From NCBI GenBank assembly GCA_016711925.1, contig JADJSA010000007.1:164375-228374 (forward strand): a DNA stretch of 64,000 nucleotides, in the 5' to 3' direction. The notes under the pieces were generated by a model. That model was not told where the DNA came from and did no database searches. It worked only from the letters and a program-made list of their open reading frames with translations. The stretch is from Candidatus Methylophosphatis haderslevensis. GTDB lineage: Bacteria > Pseudomonadota > Gammaproteobacteria > Burkholderiales > Rhodocyclaceae. A program made the translations under genes and the position numbers. Positions 16,677 through 26,109 of this stretch are shown piece by piece; the first letter of the stretch is position 1, and every line of letters begins with the position of its first letter.

Positions 16677-19034
16677 GTGCGGATTGCGGTCTGCGGTTTC
16701 GCGATCGGCGCGGCCTTGTGCCAGGGGCAGGCCGAATTGCCGGACTGGCCGGCGGTGGCCGCAATCGCGGCCGGCGCGCTGGTTGTCGCCCTGATCGCGG
16801 CGAAGGTGCGACGGCGCTGGCTGAAGGCGGGCACGCTGCTCGCGGCCGGCGCGCTGGCCGGGTTTGCCTGGTCGTGCGGCTATGCGCTGCTGCGGCTGGC
16901 CGAGACGCTGCCGGGTGAACTCGAAGGGCGCGACATTTATGTCACCGGCGTGGTCGCCGGATTGCCGCAGGCGCTCGACGCCGGTCAGCGCTTCGTCTTC
17001 GAGGTCGAGCAGAGCGAGGCCGCGGGCGCGCCGCGGCGCGTGCTGCTCGGCTGGTATCGAGGCCAGCGCGAGGCGCAGACCGAGATCGCGCGCGAGGTGC
17101 ATGCCGGCGAGCGCTGGCGCTTCAAGGTGCGGCTCAAGCGCCCGCACGGCAACCTCAACCCGCACGGCTTCGACTATGAAGCGCAATTGTTCGAACGCGG
17201 CCTGCGCGCCACCGGCTATGTTCGCGCCGGCGCCGAAAGCCTCAAACTGGCCGAATTCGTTGACTCGCCGGGAACGCTGATCGAGCGCGCGCGCGAGAAT
17301 GTTCGCGCCTACATCCGCGACGCGCTGCCCGATTCGCCCCATGCCGGCCTGCTGATCGCGCTGGTGATCGGCGACCAGCAGGCGATCGACGCCGATCTGT
17401 GGGAGCGCTTCAACCGCACCGGCATCACCCACCTGGTGGCGATATCCGGCGTGCATGTGACGATGATCGCCGGCCTGTTCGCCTGGCTGGTGGCAGCCCT
17501 CTGGCGGCGCGTGCCGCGGCTGGCATTGCGGCTGCCGGCGCAGAAGGCGGCGGCGCTGGCCGGCGTCCTGGCAGCCCTGGCCTACTGCCTGCTCGCCGGC
17601 TTCGCCGTGCCGGCGCAGCGCACGCTCTACATGCTGGCGGTGATTGCGCTGGCCCTGTGGAGCGGGCGCATCGCGGGCGGCAGCCGGGTGCTGGCGCTGG
17701 CCTTGCTGATCGTCTTGCTGCTCGACCCGCTGGCGGTCATGTCGGCCGGTTTCTGGCTCTCGTTCGGCGCGGTCGCGGTGCTGTTCTACAGCGGCAGCGG
17801 GCGTATCGGGGGCAGCGGCCGTATCGGCCACGTCGACCGTCTGCGCCGCGCGATCTCCGCGCAATGGGCGGTGACCCTGGCGCTGATTCCGGCGCTGCTG
17901 GCGCTGTTCCAGCAATTCTCGCTGGTATCCGCGCCGGCCAATGCGGTCGCCATACCGGTGGTCAGTTTGCTGATCACGCCGCTGGCGATCGTGGGCGGCC
18001 TGCTGCACATCGACGCGCTGCTGGCGCTGGCGAATCTGGCGATGGGGTGGCTGATGTTGCTGCTCGACTGGCTGGCCGCGATGCCGTGGGCGGTCTGGCA
18101 GCAGGCGGCACCACCCTGGTGGGCGGTGGCGCCGGGCTTGCTCGGCTGCGCGGTGATGCTGCTACCGCGCGGCTTTCCGGCGCGCAGCCTGGGGGCGGTG
18201 CTGCTGCTGCCGCTGTTTCTGACGCCGGCACCGCGGCCGGCCGCCGGCAATGCCGTCGTCACCGTGCTCGATGTCGGCCAGGGGCTGGCGGTGCATGTGC
18301 AGACAGCAGGTCACGACATGATCTACGACACCGGACCGCGCTTCTCGCTCGATGCCAACAGCGGCAACCGCATCATCCTGCCTTATCTGCGCGCCGCCGG
18401 CGTGCTGCAGCTCGACCGCCTGATCGTCACCCACCAGGATCGCGATCACTCGGGCGGGGCCGAATCGGTGCTGGCGGGACTGCCGGTTTCGCTGACCCAG
18501 AGTTCGCTCGCTGCCGATTCGCCGTACAGGCTGTCGGCGCCCGACCAGCAGGCCTGCATCGATGGTGAAACCTGGGAATGGGACGGCGTGCGCTTCGAGA
18601 TGCTGCATCCGCGTCCCGCCGCCTACCTGCGGCCAGTGGTGAAGTCCAACGACCTTTCGTGTGTGCTGATGGTGAGCGCGGCCGGCAGCAGGATGCTGTT
18701 GACCGGCGATATCGAGGGCGTGTCCGAACTCGACCTGGTGGCGCGGCACGGCCGACGGCTGCGCGCCGACGTGCTGCTGGCGCCGCACCACGGCAGCCGC
18801 ACTTCGTCGAGCGAGGCGTTTCTCGATGCAGTCGGCGCGGCACAGGTGATTCTGCCGGTCGGCTATCGCAACCGCTTTCGCCATCCGAACGGCGAGGTGA
18901 TGGCGCGTTACCAGACGCGCGCCGCCGCGGTGCATCGCACCGACCGGGATGGCGCGGTTCGCGTACTGCTCGGCCCGGCCGTCAACCTTGAGCGGACGCG
19001 CGAGCTGCGCAAGCGCTACTGGCATGCGCAATAG
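16677..19034 (+). CDS. comEC: DNA internalisation competence protein ComEC/Rec2
   Basis: A 785-residue membrane protein starting at GTG. An N-terminal DUF4131-type region with hydrophobic spans and an OB-like segment (residues ~70-200) leads to the Competence domain with many membrane spans (RTGITHLVAISGVHVTMIAG). The C-terminal metallo-beta-lactamase-like domain shows VLDVGQGLAVHVQ, VTHQDRDHSGGAES and LLAPHHGSRTSSSEAF. ComEC forms the inner-membrane channel that takes up single-stranded DNA, so the organism may be naturally transformable. It starts 12 bases after the exporter gene. Confidence 0.93.
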   Translation: MRIAVCGFAIGAALCQGQAELPDWPAVAAIAAGALVVALIAAKVRRRWLKAGTLLAAGALAGFAWSCGYALLRLAETLPGELEGRDIYVTGVVAGLPQALDAGQRFVFEVEQSEAAGAPRRVLLGWYRGQREAQTEIAREVHAGERWRFKVRLKRPHGNLNPHGFDYEAQLFERGLRATGYVRAGAESLKLAEFVDSPGTLIERARENVRAYIRDALPDSPHAGLLIALVIGDQQAIDADLWERFNRTGITHLVAISGVHVTMIAGLFAWLVAALWRRVPRLALRLPAQKAAALAGVLAALAYCLLAGFAVPAQRTLYMLAVIALALWSGRIAGGSRVLALALLIVLLLDPLAVMSAGFWLSFGAVAVLFYSGSGRIGGSGRIGHVDRLRRAISAQWAVTLALIPALLALFQQFSLVSAPANAVAIPVVSLLITPLAIVGGLLHIDALLALANLAMGWLMLLLDWLAAMPWAVWQQAAPPWWAVAPGLLGCAVMLLPRGFPARSLGAVLLLPLFLTPAPRPAAGNAVVTVLDVGQGLAVHVQTAGHDMIYDTGPRFSLDANSGNRIILPYLRAAGVLQLDRLIVTHQDRDHSGGAESVLAGLPVSLTQSSLAADSPYRLSAPDQQACIDGETWEWDGVRFEMLHPRPAAYLRPVVKSNDLSCVLMVSAAGSRMLLTGDIEGVSELDLVARHGRRLRADVLLAPHHGSRTSSSEAFLDAVGAAQVILPVGYRNRFRHPNGEVMARYQTRAAAVHRTDRDGAVRVLLGPAVNLERTRELRKRYWHAQ

Positions 19035-19069
19035 GAAGTCGGCACGCGGGCGATGGTAGACTGCGGCAG

Positions 19070-19981
19070 ATGTCATCGCGGATGAATACCATGAGCCAAT
19101 TCGATTCTTCTTCCCCCCCGACCGGTGCCGCCATGCGCCAGAGGCGCGTGCAGTGCAGCGGACCGCACGGTCTGCACCGCATGGCCTACGCCGAGTGGGG
19201 CGACCCGCGCAACCCGCGGGTGCTGGTCTGCGTCCATGGCCTGACCCGGCAGGGGCGCGACTTCGATTTCCTGGCGCAGGCGCTGGCCGGCGAATACCGG
19301 GTGGTGTGCCCGGACGTGGTCGGGCGCGGGCGCAGCGACTGGCATCCGGTCAAGGACGATTACCAGTTGCCGCTTTATGTGGCCGACATGGTCACGCTGA
19401 TCGCGCGGCTCGATGTCGAGCAGGTGCATTGGGTCGGCACCTCGATGGGCGGGCTGATCGGGATGGCGCTATCGAGCCTGCCGAATACGCCGGTGGCGCG
19501 ACTGGTGCTCAACGATGTCGGGCCGGTGGCCACCGTCGAATCGGTGCAGCGCCTGCAAACTTATGTCGGCAAGGCGCCGCCGTTTGCCAACATCGCCGAA
19601 GCGGAAGCCTACATCCGGGCAGTCGGTGCGCCATTCGGTTCGCTCACCGATGCGCAGTGGCGGCACCTGACCGAACACGAGATTCGCCCGCGCGCCGATG
19701 GCGGGGTGGAACTCAATTACGATCCCGGCATTGCCGAGCCTTTCCTCAAATCGCCGCTGCCGGCTGATGTCGCGCTGTGGGCGATCTACGATGCGATCCG
19801 CTGTCCGACGCTGGCCATTCGCGGCGAGCAGTCCGACCTGCTGGCGCGGGAAATCTGGCTCGAAATGGGCCGACGCGGCCCGCAGGCGCGCACGGTCGAG
19901 ATCGCCGGGGTCGGCCACGCGCCGATGTTGATGGATGCGGCGCAAATCGGCGTGGTGCGAGACTTCCTGCTGGCCGGCTGA
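19070..19981 (+). CDS. Alpha/beta hydrolase
   Basis: About 295-303 residues. The alpha/beta hydrolase fold is shown by VCVHGLTRQGRDF (oxyanion loop), VVCPDVVGRGRSDW, the nucleophile elbow VGTSMGGLIG (serine), and GVGHAPML (histidine). The cap region lies between residues ~145 and 215. The reaction cannot be named. Three in-frame ATGs (19070, 19082, 19091) compete and none has a clear ribosome site. The next gene follows after two bases. Confidence 0.8.
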   Translation: MSSRMNTMSQFDSSSPPTGAAMRQRRVQCSGPHGLHRMAYAEWGDPRNPRVLVCVHGLTRQGRDFDFLAQALAGEYRVVCPDVVGRGRSDWHPVKDDYQLPLYVADMVTLIARLDVEQVHWVGTSMGGLIGMALSSLPNTPVARLVLNDVGPVATVESVQRLQTYVGKAPPFANIAEAEAYIRAVGAPFGSLTDAQWRHLTEHEIRPRADGGVELNYDPGIAEPFLKSPLPADVALWAIYDAIRCPTLAIRGEQSDLLAREIWLEMGRRGPQARTVEIAGVGHAPMLMDAAQIGVVRDFLLAG

Positions 19982-19983
19982 TC

Positions 19984-20676
19984 TTGTTGCGGCCGTTTCT
20001 CGCCCAGCTCACCACCGCGGACTGGACGGCGCTGGGCTGGTTTCTGCTGTGCTGGATCGGCTACGGCTGGCTGGCCGACAACGGCATCGGCGAGCGCCTC
20101 GGACTGGTCGGCGCCAGCCACCGCCACCGGCTCGAATGGTCGCGTCGACTGCTCGGGCGCGAGAACCGCATCGCCGATGCCGCACTGGTGGGCAACCTGC
20201 TCTCGTCGGTGAGCTTTTATGCCAATACCACGATCTACATCATCGCTGGCCTGATCGCGGTGATGGGCACCGTCGACAAACTGATCACCATGACGGCGGA
20301 GATTCCGTTCGCGCGCGAGGTTTCGCGCGAACTGTGGGAGGTCAAGGTACTGCTGCTGCTGGCGGTGTTCGTGGTGGCGTACTTCAAGTTCACCTGGTCG
20401 ATCCGCCAGTTCAATTTTCTCTCGATCCTGATCGGTGCCGCACCGGAAGCGCGCGCGCCGGACGAGGAGCGCGAGCGCTACGCAAAAAAGATAGCGCGGG
20501 TGAATAGCCACGCCGGCGACGAATTCAATCGCGGCATCCGCGCCTACTACTTCGGTCTGGCGGCGGTGAGCTGGTTCGTGCATCCGTGGCTGTTCGTCGC
20601 GGTAACCGCGCTGATCGTGACGGTCATGGCCAGGCGCGATTTTGCCTCGGTAACGCTCGCGGTGCTGCGCGAGTAG
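19984..20676 (+). CDS. DUF599 membrane protein
   Basis: About 230 residues from a TTG start two bases after the hydrolase stop, so translation is likely coupled. Four to five membrane spans are visible (WFLLCWIGYGWLADNGIG; NTTIYIIAGLIAVMGTVD; VLLLLAVFVVAYFKFTWSIRQFN; a C-terminal pair). The FKFTWSIRQFNFLSI and HAGDEFNRGIRAYYFGLA segments are typical of DUF599 (PF04654). Function is unknown. Confidence 0.78.
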   Translation: MLRPFLAQLTTADWTALGWFLLCWIGYGWLADNGIGERLGLVGASHRHRLEWSRRLLGRENRIADAALVGNLLSSVSFYANTTIYIIAGLIAVMGTVDKLITMTAEIPFAREVSRELWEVKVLLLLAVFVVAYFKFTWSIRQFNFLSILIGAAPEARAPDEERERYAKKIARVNSHAGDEFNRGIRAYYFGLAAVSWFVHPWLFVAVTALIVTVMARRDFASVTLAVLRE

Positions 20677-20717
20677 CAGGCCCGGCCGGCCCCGCATAGC
20701 GCGCCGGCGGCAGCCCT

Positions 20718-20818
20718 GAGAGCCGCATGGATAGGCGATCTACAGGGCGCATGCCGTGCGCGCCTTGTACTACGGGCCTCAGCGGCATGCCATGCCGGAG
20801 AGCGCCAGCTGGTGCGGG
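20718..20818. repeat. Dispersed ~109-bp palindromic repeat, copy D
   Basis: Begins GAGAGCCGCATGGATAGGCG and ends near GAGAGCGCCAGCTGGTGCGG. It lies between two convergent genes (DUF599 and DUF1415). Confidence 0.75.
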
Positions 20819-20830
20819 TCACAGGGCGGG

Positions 20831-21406
20831 TCAGTGCTTGCCGCCGCCACGCCGGACGTCACCCAGGCCGAGCGCCAGCCAGCCGGCGAGACCGAGTTTT
20901 TGCAGCGTTTCGATATTGCGCAGGTAGATTGTCTGCGCCTCCGGCACGGCTTCGACGGCACGTGCGATGCTCGCTTCGCGCAGCAGATGCAGCGTCGGGT
21001 AGGGCGCGCGATTGGTGTAGTTGCCCAGATCGTCGGGCGCGGTGCCGGCGAACTGATAGCCGGGGTGAAAACTCGCGATCTGCAGCACGCCCTCCAGGCC
21101 ATGCTCGACGATCGCCTCGTCGGCGATCGCCGTCAGGTCGTTGAATTCCAGGAAATCGTCAAACAGCGTCGGGTGCACCAGCAGGGTGGTGTCGATCTGC
21201 GCCGAATCGCTGGCGGCCAGAAGATCGAGTTCGCGGTCGAGCTGTTCGAGAAAGCCGTCGACGTGCGGCGCATCGCTGACCACCAGGCGCACCTGATTCT
21301 TCACATACACCGCCTTGGCGAACGGACACAGGTTCAGGCCGATGACCGCCTGCTCGATCCAGCGGCGCATGGCGGCGAGCACTTCGCTTTCGTCGGGAGA
21401 TGACAT
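20831..21406 (-). CDS. DUF1415 family protein
   Basis: 191 residues. The family signature VIGLNLCPFAKAV lies near residue 23, followed by QIDTTLLVHPTLFDDFLEFND and IASFHPGYQFAG with a conserved histidine, then NRAPYPTLHLLRE. It is a soluble protein without signal or membrane segment; its function is not established. A 32-base gap separates it from the mtfA gene transcribed in the same direction, so the two may form an operon. Confidence 0.85.
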   Translation of the reverse strand: MSSPDESEVLAAMRRWIEQAVIGLNLCPFAKAVYVKNQVRLVVSDAPHVDGFLEQLDRELDLLAASDSAQIDTTLLVHPTLFDDFLEFNDLTAIADEAIVEHGLEGVLQIASFHPGYQFAGTAPDDLGNYTNRAPYPTLHLLREASIARAVEAVPEAQTIYLRNIETLQKLGLAGWLALGLGDVRRGGGKH

Positions 21407-21438
21407 GTGGGCAACGGTTCCGGGTGAAAGGGCCGGGA

Positions 21439-22224
21439 TCAGGCGTGCCCGGCTTTGCTCATGCGCAGTTCGCCGGATGCCGGGTCGAGGCGATAGAAGC
21501 GGGCGAGCTGGGCGTACACGCCCGGGTATTCAAGTTGCAGCAGCAGAGGCGTGGTGAAGAAAGCTTCGCTCATCACCGCGAAGAATTCGCCCGGGTTCTC
21601 GCTGGCGTAGGGATCGAGCGGCGTATCTTCGCCTTCATCGACACGCCGGCACAGATCGGCATAGGCGTCGCTGAACTCGCGCGCCCAACTGCCGGCGTCC
21701 ATGCCGGCCGGCAACTGCGGCATGCCGTCGGGTTCGCCGTTGCGCATGTCGAGCTTGTGGGCGAATTCATGCAGCACGACGTTGATGCCCTCGGCTTCGT
21801 TGGCGTCGTCGAACCAGGCGACGACGACGGGGCCGCCGCGCCAGGCTTCGCCGAGTACCGGATCATCATATTCGTGCACCACGCCGGCGGCGTCGACTTC
21901 GTTGCGCGGAATCACGAAGTCGCCCGGATAGACAATGATGCCGACCCAGTCGCCGTAGGCGCCGAGGCCGATATTGAGGATCGGCAGACAGGCCTGCAGG
22001 CCGATGGCCAGACGCATGGCGTTATCGACTTCCAGTCCGCCGGCGCCGGCAATCTGCTTTTCGGCGAGAAATTCGAGTGTCAGCACGCGCAGCCGGGCGC
22101 GCTCGGCCGGTTCGAGAAAATCGAGAAACGGCAGCCTCGCCTCGACCTGCTGCCAGGCCGCGTCATCGACCGCGAAGTTCGCGGCGATCTGTTGGCGGCG
22201 CCAGCGGCGATAGGCGGAGAACAT
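21439..22224 (-). CDS. mtfA: MtfA-type zinc peptidase (Mlc titration factor family)
   Basis: 261 residues with the M90 peptidase zinc motif VVLHEFAHKLDMRNGEPDG (HExxH), a further FFAVMSEAFF glutamate motif, and the N-terminal FSAYRRWRR stretch. In enterobacteria MtfA binds the glucose repressor Mlc and has aminopeptidase activity; whether Mlc exists here is unknown. It diverges from relA across about 70 bases. Confidence 0.88.
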   Translation of the reverse strand: MFSAYRRWRRQQIAANFAVDDAAWQQVEARLPFLDFLEPAERARLRVLTLEFLAEKQIAGAGGLEVDNAMRLAIGLQACLPILNIGLGAYGDWVGIIVYPGDFVIPRNEVDAAGVVHEYDDPVLGEAWRGGPVVVAWFDDANEAEGINVVLHEFAHKLDMRNGEPDGMPQLPAGMDAGSWAREFSDAYADLCRRVDEGEDTPLDPYASENPGEFFAVMSEAFFTTPLLLQLEYPGVYAQLARFYRLDPASGELRMSKAGHA

Positions 22225-22292
22225 GGCGGTCGGTCGTATCCGGGGTTCGGCGGGAGTCGGAAGCGCGGCATTCTACGTGGGATAATCGCCGC

Positions 22293-24497
22293 ATGGTATC
22301 GGTTACGCATTCGATCGACGCGGTCGGTGTCGCGCAGACGCCGGTGATCCTGTTGTGCGAGGGGCTGGACGAGGGCGGGTGCAGGAAAATCGAACGCGCT
22401 CTGGCACTGGTCGAACCGCTCTATGCCGGCAAGCAGCTCGGAACCGGCGAGCCGGTGTGGCAGCACGTGCTGGGCATGGCGCTGATCGCCGTTGCGCTGC
22501 GGCTGGACGTCGATACGCGCCTGGCGGCGCTGTTGTTCGCGATTCACGATTACCACGCCGCGGCGGGCGATCTGATCGAGCGCGAATTCGGCCCGGAGGT
22601 GGCGAAACTGGTGGGCGGCCTGCATCGGCTCAACGGCCTGCGCCTGATCACCCGCGCGGCAGCGGCCTCGTCGGTGCCGGAGGTTCGGGCGCAGACCGAA
22701 GTGTTGCGCAAGATGGTGCTGGCGATGGTCGAGGACATCCGTGTGGTGATGCTGCGGCTGGCCAGCCGGACGCAGACGCTGCGCTATTTCACCGACCACA
22801 GCGATGCGCGGCGCGCCGATGTGGCGCGCGAATCGCTGGACATCTATGCGCCGCTGGCCAACCGGCTCGGCGTCTGGCAATTGAAATGGGAGATCGAGGA
22901 TCTGTCGTTCCGTTTTCTCGAGCCCGAAACCTACAAGCGGATTGCCCGTCAGCTCGACGAGAAGCGCGCCGAACGCGAGCACTTCATCGAGCAGGCGATC
23001 GCGCGCCTGAAGAGCGAGTGCGCGGCAATGGGCATCGCGGCCGAGATATACGGCCGCCCCAAGCACATCTACAGCATCTGGAACAAGATGCGGTCGAAGA
23101 ACCTGCCGTTCTCCGAAGTCTATGACGTGCGGGCGCTGCGGGTCATCGTCGATCAGGTGAAGGACTGCTACGCCGTGCTCGGGCTGGTGCACCAGCGGTG
23201 GACACCGGTGCCCAAGGAGTTCGACGACTACATCTCCAAGCCCAAGGGGAACTTCTACCGTTCCCTGCACACCGCCGTGATTGCCGAGGATGGCCGCTCG
23301 CTCGAAGTGCAGATTCGCACGCGCGACATGCACAACCATGCCGAACTCGGCGTGGCCGCCCACTGGCGCTACAAGGAAGGCATCGGCGGCGGTCTTGCGC
23401 AGGACAGCTATGGCGACAAGCTGGCGTTGCTGCGCGACCTGCTTTCCTGGCGCGACGAGATCACCGACTCTTCCGACTGGGTCGAGCAGTTCAAACGCGC
23501 TGCGCTCGACGACACGATCTACATCGTGACGCCGCAGGGGCGGGTGATCGATCTGCCGCAGGGCGCCACGCCGATCGATTTCGCCTACCGTCTGCACACC
23601 GAACTGGGCCACCGCTGCCGCGGCGCCAAGGTCGATGGCGCGCTGGTGCCGCTGAATACCCGGCTCAAATCGGGGCAGACGGTCGAGATCGTTTCGACCC
23701 GGCAGGGCGGCCCCTCGCGAGACTGGCTAAATCCGCAGCTCGGGTACCTGCATTCGTCGCGCGCCCGGAGCAAGGTCAAGCAGTGGTTTGCCGTTCAGGA
23801 CGAGGCGCAGACACTGGCCGACGGGCGCGCCTGGGTCGCGCGCGAATTACAGCGCGATGGCGCGACGCAGGCGAATATCGACGAGCTGGCGGGCAAGCTC
23901 GGATTCGCCAGCGCGGAGGCGATGTTTCTGGCGGCCGGGCGCAGCGAGCTTGGGCCTCGGGCGATTCAGGTGGCACTGCGCGGTCCGGCGGCGCCGGCCG
24001 AACTGCCCGCCTTCATGCCGCGCAAGAGCAAGGCGGGCGACCAGGACGGCGGGGTTCTGGTAGTGGGCGTGGGCAAGCTGCTGACCCAGCTCGGGCGTTG
24101 CTGCAAGCCGGCACCACCCGACTCGATCAAGGGCTACGTCACCCGCGGCAAGGGCGTATCGATCCACCGCGCCGATTGCCCCAACTTCGCCAACATGGCG
24201 CGGGTCAATCCGGAACGGGTGATTGCTGCCGATTGGGGCGAGGGACAAGGCGAGAAGGGCGGCGCGGTTTACCCGGTCGAGATTGCCGTCGAATGCGCCG
24301 ACCGTACCGGCTTGCTGCGCGACATCTCGGAAGTGCTGTCGCGGGAGAAAATCAACGTCATCGCAGTCAATACGGTATCGCGGCAGGGGCGCGCGCACAT
24401 GAACTTCACCATGGAAGTCACCGGCGTGCCGCAGATCCAGCGCGCGCTGAAACTGATCGGTGCCGTGCCGTCGGTGCTCTCGGCGCGGCGCAACTGA
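22293..24497 (+). CDS. relA: RelA-type (p)ppGpp synthetase with degenerate hydrolase domain
   Basis: 734 residues. The N-terminal HD-like domain reads IHDYHAAAG where bifunctional Rel/SpoT have HDxxEDT, so hydrolase activity is probably lost, as in RelA. The synthetase domain shows YGRPKHIYSIWNKM, VYDVRALRVIV and EFDDYISKPKGNFYRSLHT. TGS (IYIVTPQGRVIDLPQGATPIDFAY) and zinc-finger regions (CCKPAPPDSIKGYVTRGKGVSIHRADC) and a C-terminal ACT domain (VECADRTGLLRDISEVL) follow. The enzyme makes the alarmone on ribosomes stalled by uncharged tRNA. The ATG at 22293 gives the normal length. Confidence 0.94.
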   Translation: MVSVTHSIDAVGVAQTPVILLCEGLDEGGCRKIERALALVEPLYAGKQLGTGEPVWQHVLGMALIAVALRLDVDTRLAALLFAIHDYHAAAGDLIEREFGPEVAKLVGGLHRLNGLRLITRAAAASSVPEVRAQTEVLRKMVLAMVEDIRVVMLRLASRTQTLRYFTDHSDARRADVARESLDIYAPLANRLGVWQLKWEIEDLSFRFLEPETYKRIARQLDEKRAEREHFIEQAIARLKSECAAMGIAAEIYGRPKHIYSIWNKMRSKNLPFSEVYDVRALRVIVDQVKDCYAVLGLVHQRWTPVPKEFDDYISKPKGNFYRSLHTAVIAEDGRSLEVQIRTRDMHNHAELGVAAHWRYKEGIGGGLAQDSYGDKLALLRDLLSWRDEITDSSDWVEQFKRAALDDTIYIVTPQGRVIDLPQGATPIDFAYRLHTELGHRCRGAKVDGALVPLNTRLKSGQTVEIVSTRQGGPSRDWLNPQLGYLHSSRARSKVKQWFAVQDEAQTLADGRAWVARELQRDGATQANIDELAGKLGFASAEAMFLAAGRSELGPRAIQVALRGPAAPAELPAFMPRKSKAGDQDGGVLVVGVGKLLTQLGRCCKPAPPDSIKGYVTRGKGVSIHRADCPNFANMARVNPERVIAADWGEGQGEKGGAVYPVEIAVECADRTGLLRDISEVLSREKINVIAVNTVSRQGRAHMNFTMEVTGVPQIQRALKLIGAVPSVLSARRN

Positions 24498-24621
24498 ACA
24501 TTCGGGTGGTCAGCCCGCCGTGGTTGCGGGAACTGCCGGGGAAAACTGCCGCTCTTCGGTCGGTGCGCGCCACTCGGCCGGGCTACAATCGGCTGACATT
24601 CATTGACGATTGCGATATCCC

Positions 24622-25800
24622 ATGTCCGACCTGATCCTGGTTCTGAACGCCGGTTCTTCGAGCATCAAGTTTGCGCTGTACGAGGCTAGCGACGACCCGC
24701 GACTGCGCCTGAAGGGGCAGGTCGAGGGCATCGGCGTCGCGGCCCATTTCTCCGCCCGCGATGCCGATGGAAAATCTCTCGGCGAACAGCGGTGGACGGA
24801 CGGCATCCAGCCCGATCACGAACTGGCGACGGAGTTCCTCATGCACTGGCTGCGCGCCGAAGTCGCGGACGGGCGCCTGATCGGCGTCGGACATCGGGTT
24901 GTCCATGGCGGAACGCGCTTCGCAGCGCCGGCACGTATCGATCCCGAGGTGGCCGAATACCTGTCGCGGCTGATTCCGCTCGCGCCGCTGCACCAGCCGC
25001 ACAATCTCGCGCCGATGCGCCGGATTGCCCAGCAACCGGACGCGCCGGCCCAGGTTGCGTGCTTCGATACGGCATTTCACCGGTCGCAGCCGGAGGTGGA
25101 GCAGGCATTGCCGCTGCCACGCGAGATCACCGGTCGCGGTGTGCGTCGCTACGGTTTTCACGGCCTGTCGTACGAGTACATTGCGGCGAAACTGCCGGAG
25201 ATCGATCCGTGCGCGGCGCAGGGAAGGACCGTCGTTGCGCATTTGGGCAACGGCGCCAGCCTGTGCGGGATGCGGGCCGGACGCAGCGTCGCGAGCACGA
25301 TGGGCTTTACCGCGCTGGATGGCCTGATGATGGGAACGCGGACCGGATCGATCGATCCTGGCGTCATTCTGTACCTGTTCGACACTCTGCACATGAACGC
25401 CAGCGACGTTTCGGCGCTGCTCTACAAGCGTTCCGGTCTGCTCGGCGTTTCCGGCATTTCGAGCGACATGCGCGTGCTGATGGCAAGCAACAGCGCGCGG
25501 GCTCGCGAAGCGATCGATCTGTTCGTCCATCGGATCGTGCGCGAGATCGGCTCGATCGCGGCCGCACTTGGCGGTATCGACGCGCTGGTGTTCACTGCCG
25601 GGATCGGCGAGCACGCCGCGCCGGTGCGGGAAGCGGTGTGCCGGGGATGCGGGTGGCTGGGCGTAGAACTGGACGAAGGCGCCAACTCAGGCGACCAATT
25701 GCGCATTTCGTCGGCAACCAGCCGCATCTCGGCCTGGGTAATTCCGACCGACGAGGAACTCATGGTCGCACGGCATACGCGCAAGCTGCTGCGTGGCTGA
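24622..25800 (+). CDS. ackA: Acetate kinase
   Basis: 392 residues, typical length. It begins MSDLILVLNAGSSSIKFALYE, the adenosine/phosphate-binding signature; the second signature GVRRYGFHGLSYEYIA and the nucleotide motif FTAGIGEHAAPVREAVC are also clear. It interconverts acetate plus ATP with acetyl phosphate plus ADP. No phosphotransacetylase gene is beside it; the next gene is ppk2. An ATG four codons upstream is less likely because it lacks the family start. Confidence 0.95.
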   Translation: MSDLILVLNAGSSSIKFALYEASDDPRLRLKGQVEGIGVAAHFSARDADGKSLGEQRWTDGIQPDHELATEFLMHWLRAEVADGRLIGVGHRVVHGGTRFAAPARIDPEVAEYLSRLIPLAPLHQPHNLAPMRRIAQQPDAPAQVACFDTAFHRSQPEVEQALPLPREITGRGVRRYGFHGLSYEYIAAKLPEIDPCAAQGRTVVAHLGNGASLCGMRAGRSVASTMGFTALDGLMMGTRTGSIDPGVILYLFDTLHMNASDVSALLYKRSGLLGVSGISSDMRVLMASNSARAREAIDLFVHRIVREIGSIAAALGGIDALVFTAGIGEHAAPVREAVCRGCGWLGVELDEGANSGDQLRISSATSRISAWVIPTDEELMVARHTRKLLRG

Positions 25801-26006
25801 GTACCGGAGACAAACTGACGGGGCAGGAAGTGAGCAACGATCGGCCTCGTTGAGGATGTCGACCCCGGTCTTCTTGTTGCCGACCCCGATCCCCGGGGAA
25901 GTTGCCGACGAAGAAAGCCGGCTGCTCCAACGAAATGCATCGGGCCAGCCAGTTGGGCTTATGTGAATCGGTACGCTTCGGTTCACCGAGAACTGCAGAC
26001 GGCTTG
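25801..26006. other. Intergenic region before ppk2
   Basis: No intact gene. The reverse strand can be read with frame changes as EQPAFFVGNF and GIGVGNKKTGVDILNEADRC, which looks like a decayed coding fragment that I cannot assign. Confidence 0.35.
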
Positions 26007-26021
26007 TGACAAATTTTGTCA
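26007..26021. promoter_or_regulatory. TGACAAA-T-TTTGTCA palindrome upstream of ppk2
   Basis: A perfect 7-1-7 inverted repeat lies 89 bases before the ppk2 ATG, and a further TGTGACAATA occurs at 26045-26054. Similar TTTTGTCA elements lie before ppk1 (31975-32011). They resemble Pho-box half-sites (TGTCA), suggesting phosphate control; this is inference. Confidence 0.4.
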
Positions 26022-26109
26022 TCTCCGGCGCGGACTTGGATCAATGTGACAATAGCGTTTGACGGCATCGTCGGGCGCCGTTTCCCGCGAAAGCCAAGGA
26101 GACACAAGA

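Noticed and set aside
15849..18008. A 719-codon minus-strand frame rich in Gln and Arg
   Set aside because: Antisense to the ABC exporter and comEC; no motif and no start signal.
24498..24621. A regulatory RNA between relA and ackA
   Set aside because: The interval is short and GC-rich, with only weak hairpins and no conserved element recognised.
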